Of a stretch of DNA of 8,496 bases, positions 7,604 to 8,496 are shown in pieces. Origin of the DNA: Chloroflexota bacterium (GTDB lineage Bacteria; Chloroflexota; UBA6077). Position 1 is the first letter of the stretch, and every line of letters starts with the position of its first letter. The DNA lies in the NCBI GenBank assembly GCA_021786215.1, contig JAJYNT010000476.1, forward strand, positions 1 through 8,496, written 5' to 3'. The notes beneath the pieces are model-generated. The model ran no database searches. It saw only the letters and a program-made list of their open reading frames with translations, and was not told the DNA's origin. The position numbers were made by a program, and so were the translations under genes.

Positions 7604-7674
7604 GATCTCTGGTCCCCTTTGGGATTTCTACTGCCTGGGCATTATGCCCGGCCTCTGGAAAACTTAGCAGGTCC
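7604..7674 (-). promoter_or_regulatory. Leader RNA between antiterminator gene and attenuator; candidate antiterminator target
   Basis: These 71 bases separate the GlpP-like stop from the terminator stem. They hold a hairpin at 7633-7652: a 7-bp stem with one bulge and an ATAAT loop. GGGGACC at 7617-7611 can also pair with the terminator's 5' arm: GGACC (7615-7611) with GGTCC (7594-7590), then two G with CC at 7588-7587 past a bulged A. That pairing would compete with terminator formation. A second GGACC lies at 7674-7670. Comparison with the glpD leader mechanism is by analogy; no known consensus was matched. Confidence 0.45.
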
Positions 7675-8331
7675 CTAACGGCGGGAAATGGCTTCCACGG
7701 TCGCGAGCGTGCTGCTCCGACCAATTTGCGACGAACGCCGGCTCCAACGCCAAAGACGCGCAGCGCTGGTATCGATCCCGGCAACCCCTTGAGCCAGAAG
7801 CTCCGCTGCCTGCTCTGGGGTCTTGATCAGACCGGCAGCGATGACGGGAGGCGAACCTGGAGGGGCAAACGACGACAGAACTTGGCCGACCACCAGCCCG
7901 GGCATCAACTCGACTGCTGAAGGGGTCGCCTTGACCATCAGTTGCCGGCCGCTTTCCATCGACTGGGAATCATGAACGAATACGCGCAGTACGCCCCAGC
8001 AACCAAGGTTCATAGCCCTTTGAATGGCGCCAGGTGAGGCGCTGACAATACCGTCCGCGCCGAACCGTTCCACAACGAAAGCGGCTGCTTCCGCATCCTT
8101 CCCAAGCCCTGCAAACATCTCCAGATGGACCAGGGCAAATCCACCCTGCTGGTGGATGGCGTCGACCCAGCCGGAAAGCTCGCTGAGACGTCCCCCCGCC
8201 AGGTGGATGAGACGGCAGGGCGTCTCCAGAGCGGCCGCGAGAGTGTCATCCCTCCAAACGGCCGGGATGATGGGCGATTCTGCCAGGACTTGAAGGATGC
8301 TGGCGGCGCTACGTGACCTCACTGGACCCAT
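7675..8331 (-). CDS. glpP: GlpP-family transcription antiterminator
   Basis: A 218-residue soluble barrel protein of the glycerol-3-phosphate-responsive antiterminator family (G3P_antiterm). Family positions seen: PIIPAV (20-25), a HLAGGRL segment (43-49) where B. subtilis GlpP has HLGQLKG, LVHLEMFAGLGKD (67-79), ADGIVSAS (92-99), LRVFVHDSQSMESG (115-128), VELMPGLV (140-147), VIAAGLIKT (163-171) and GIDTSAARLW (185-194). In B. subtilis, GlpP with glycerol 3-phosphate acts on leader mRNA to prevent termination before glpD. This protein has a basic extension after about residue 195 (RSSQIGRSS and on), longer than I recall for GlpP. ATG 8329-8331 is preferred over the adjacent GTG at 8334 because AGGAG sits six bases upstream of the ATG. 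No glycerol gene is nearby. The gene is followed by an intrinsic terminator and three aldolase genes, which are its likely targets. The ligand is uncertain. Confidence 0.88.
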   Translation of the reverse strand: MGPVRSRSAASILQVLAESPIIPAVWRDDTLAAALETPCRLIHLAGGRLSELSGWVDAIHQQGGFALVHLEMFAGLGKDAEAAAFVVERFGADGIVSASPGAIQRAMNLGCWGVLRVFVHDSQSMESGRQLMVKATPSAVELMPGLVVGQVLSSFAPPGSPPVIAAGLIKTPEQAAELLAQGVAGIDTSAARLWRWSRRSSQIGRSSTLATVEAISRR

Positions 8332-8413
8332 CACTTACTCCTCACCTCACCGGATCTCCTGACAGACGCTCCGACGCGGTGCCCAGTGGTCGCGACGCCT
8401 CGGTTCGTCATTG

Positions 8414-8442
8414 ATTGTATGTAGCTCCCGAAAATATGTCAA
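8414..8442 (-). promoter_or_regulatory. Sigma-70/SigA-type promoter for the antiterminator-aldolase unit
   Basis: On the minus strand, a perfect -35 TTGACA (8442-8437) is separated by 17 bases from TACAAT (8419-8414), five of six matches to the -10 consensus. Transcription should start around 8407, giving a 5' untranslated region of about 75 bases before the antiterminator's ATG. It is the only good promoter I see for the 8331-3982 gene set. The bases beyond it, 8443-8496, hold nothing I recognise. Confidence 0.8.
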
Positions 8443-8496
8443 GCGTTTTCTCCCTCGGCTGGAAATGCACCATAAGGTCGATGAGGGGACCAGCAA

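Noticed and set aside
7641..7646. A -10-like CATAAT on the minus strand in the leader
   Set aside because: The hexamer 17 bases upstream (TGCTAA) is a poor -35, and the CATAAT is part of a hairpin. Even if active, its transcript would still meet the terminator.

Overview
The window is a dense, high-GC bacterial region with long ORFs, good Shine-Dalgarno (SD) sites and a near-consensus sigma-70-type promoter. GlpP-type antiterminators are best known in Bacillota, so a high-GC Bacillota or a related lineage (possibly Chloroflexota) is plausible. No rRNA or other phylogenetic marker is present, so the assignment is an inference. No tRNA, rRNA or CRISPR array was seen.

Layout. On the plus strand, 2-1474 is the 3' part of a gene for a tandem universal-stress-protein plus four-CBS-domain protein whose 5' end lies outside the window. 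It is followed at 1488-1794 by a frameshifted C-terminal remnant of enolase. Everything else is on the minus strand, converging on this remnant. A Na+/phosphate cotransporter-family protein with a PhoU-like tail occupies 1864-3480. An IS701-type transposase remnant (about 3497-3853, with an in-frame stop) lies directly upstream of it. A strong hairpin at 3916-3943 sits just beyond the end of the next gene set.

The main unit runs right to left from 8442 to 3982. In transcription order it holds a TTGACA-17-TACAAT promoter, a GlpP-family antiterminator gene, a 71-nt leader, a strong intrinsic terminator, three tandem DeoC-family aldolase genes, and an MFS transporter gene. The terminator's T-run ends one base from the SD of the first aldolase, so no promoter fits between them. 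The aldolase and transporter genes can therefore be expressed from this strand only by transcripts that read through the terminator. With a GlpP-type antiterminator encoded immediately upstream, the simplest reading is a self-contained antitermination switch for an uptake and aldol-cleavage pathway.

The substrate is unknown. GlpP proteins respond to glycerol-3-phosphate in glycerol operons, but no glycerol gene is visible here. Two of the aldolases keep the full DERA catalytic set (Asp, Schiff-base Lys, second Lys). The middle one keeps Asp and the Schiff-base Lys but has Met at the second-Lys position, so it probably does a different job. This GlpP/terminator/three-aldolase/MFS unit is the part most worth following up.
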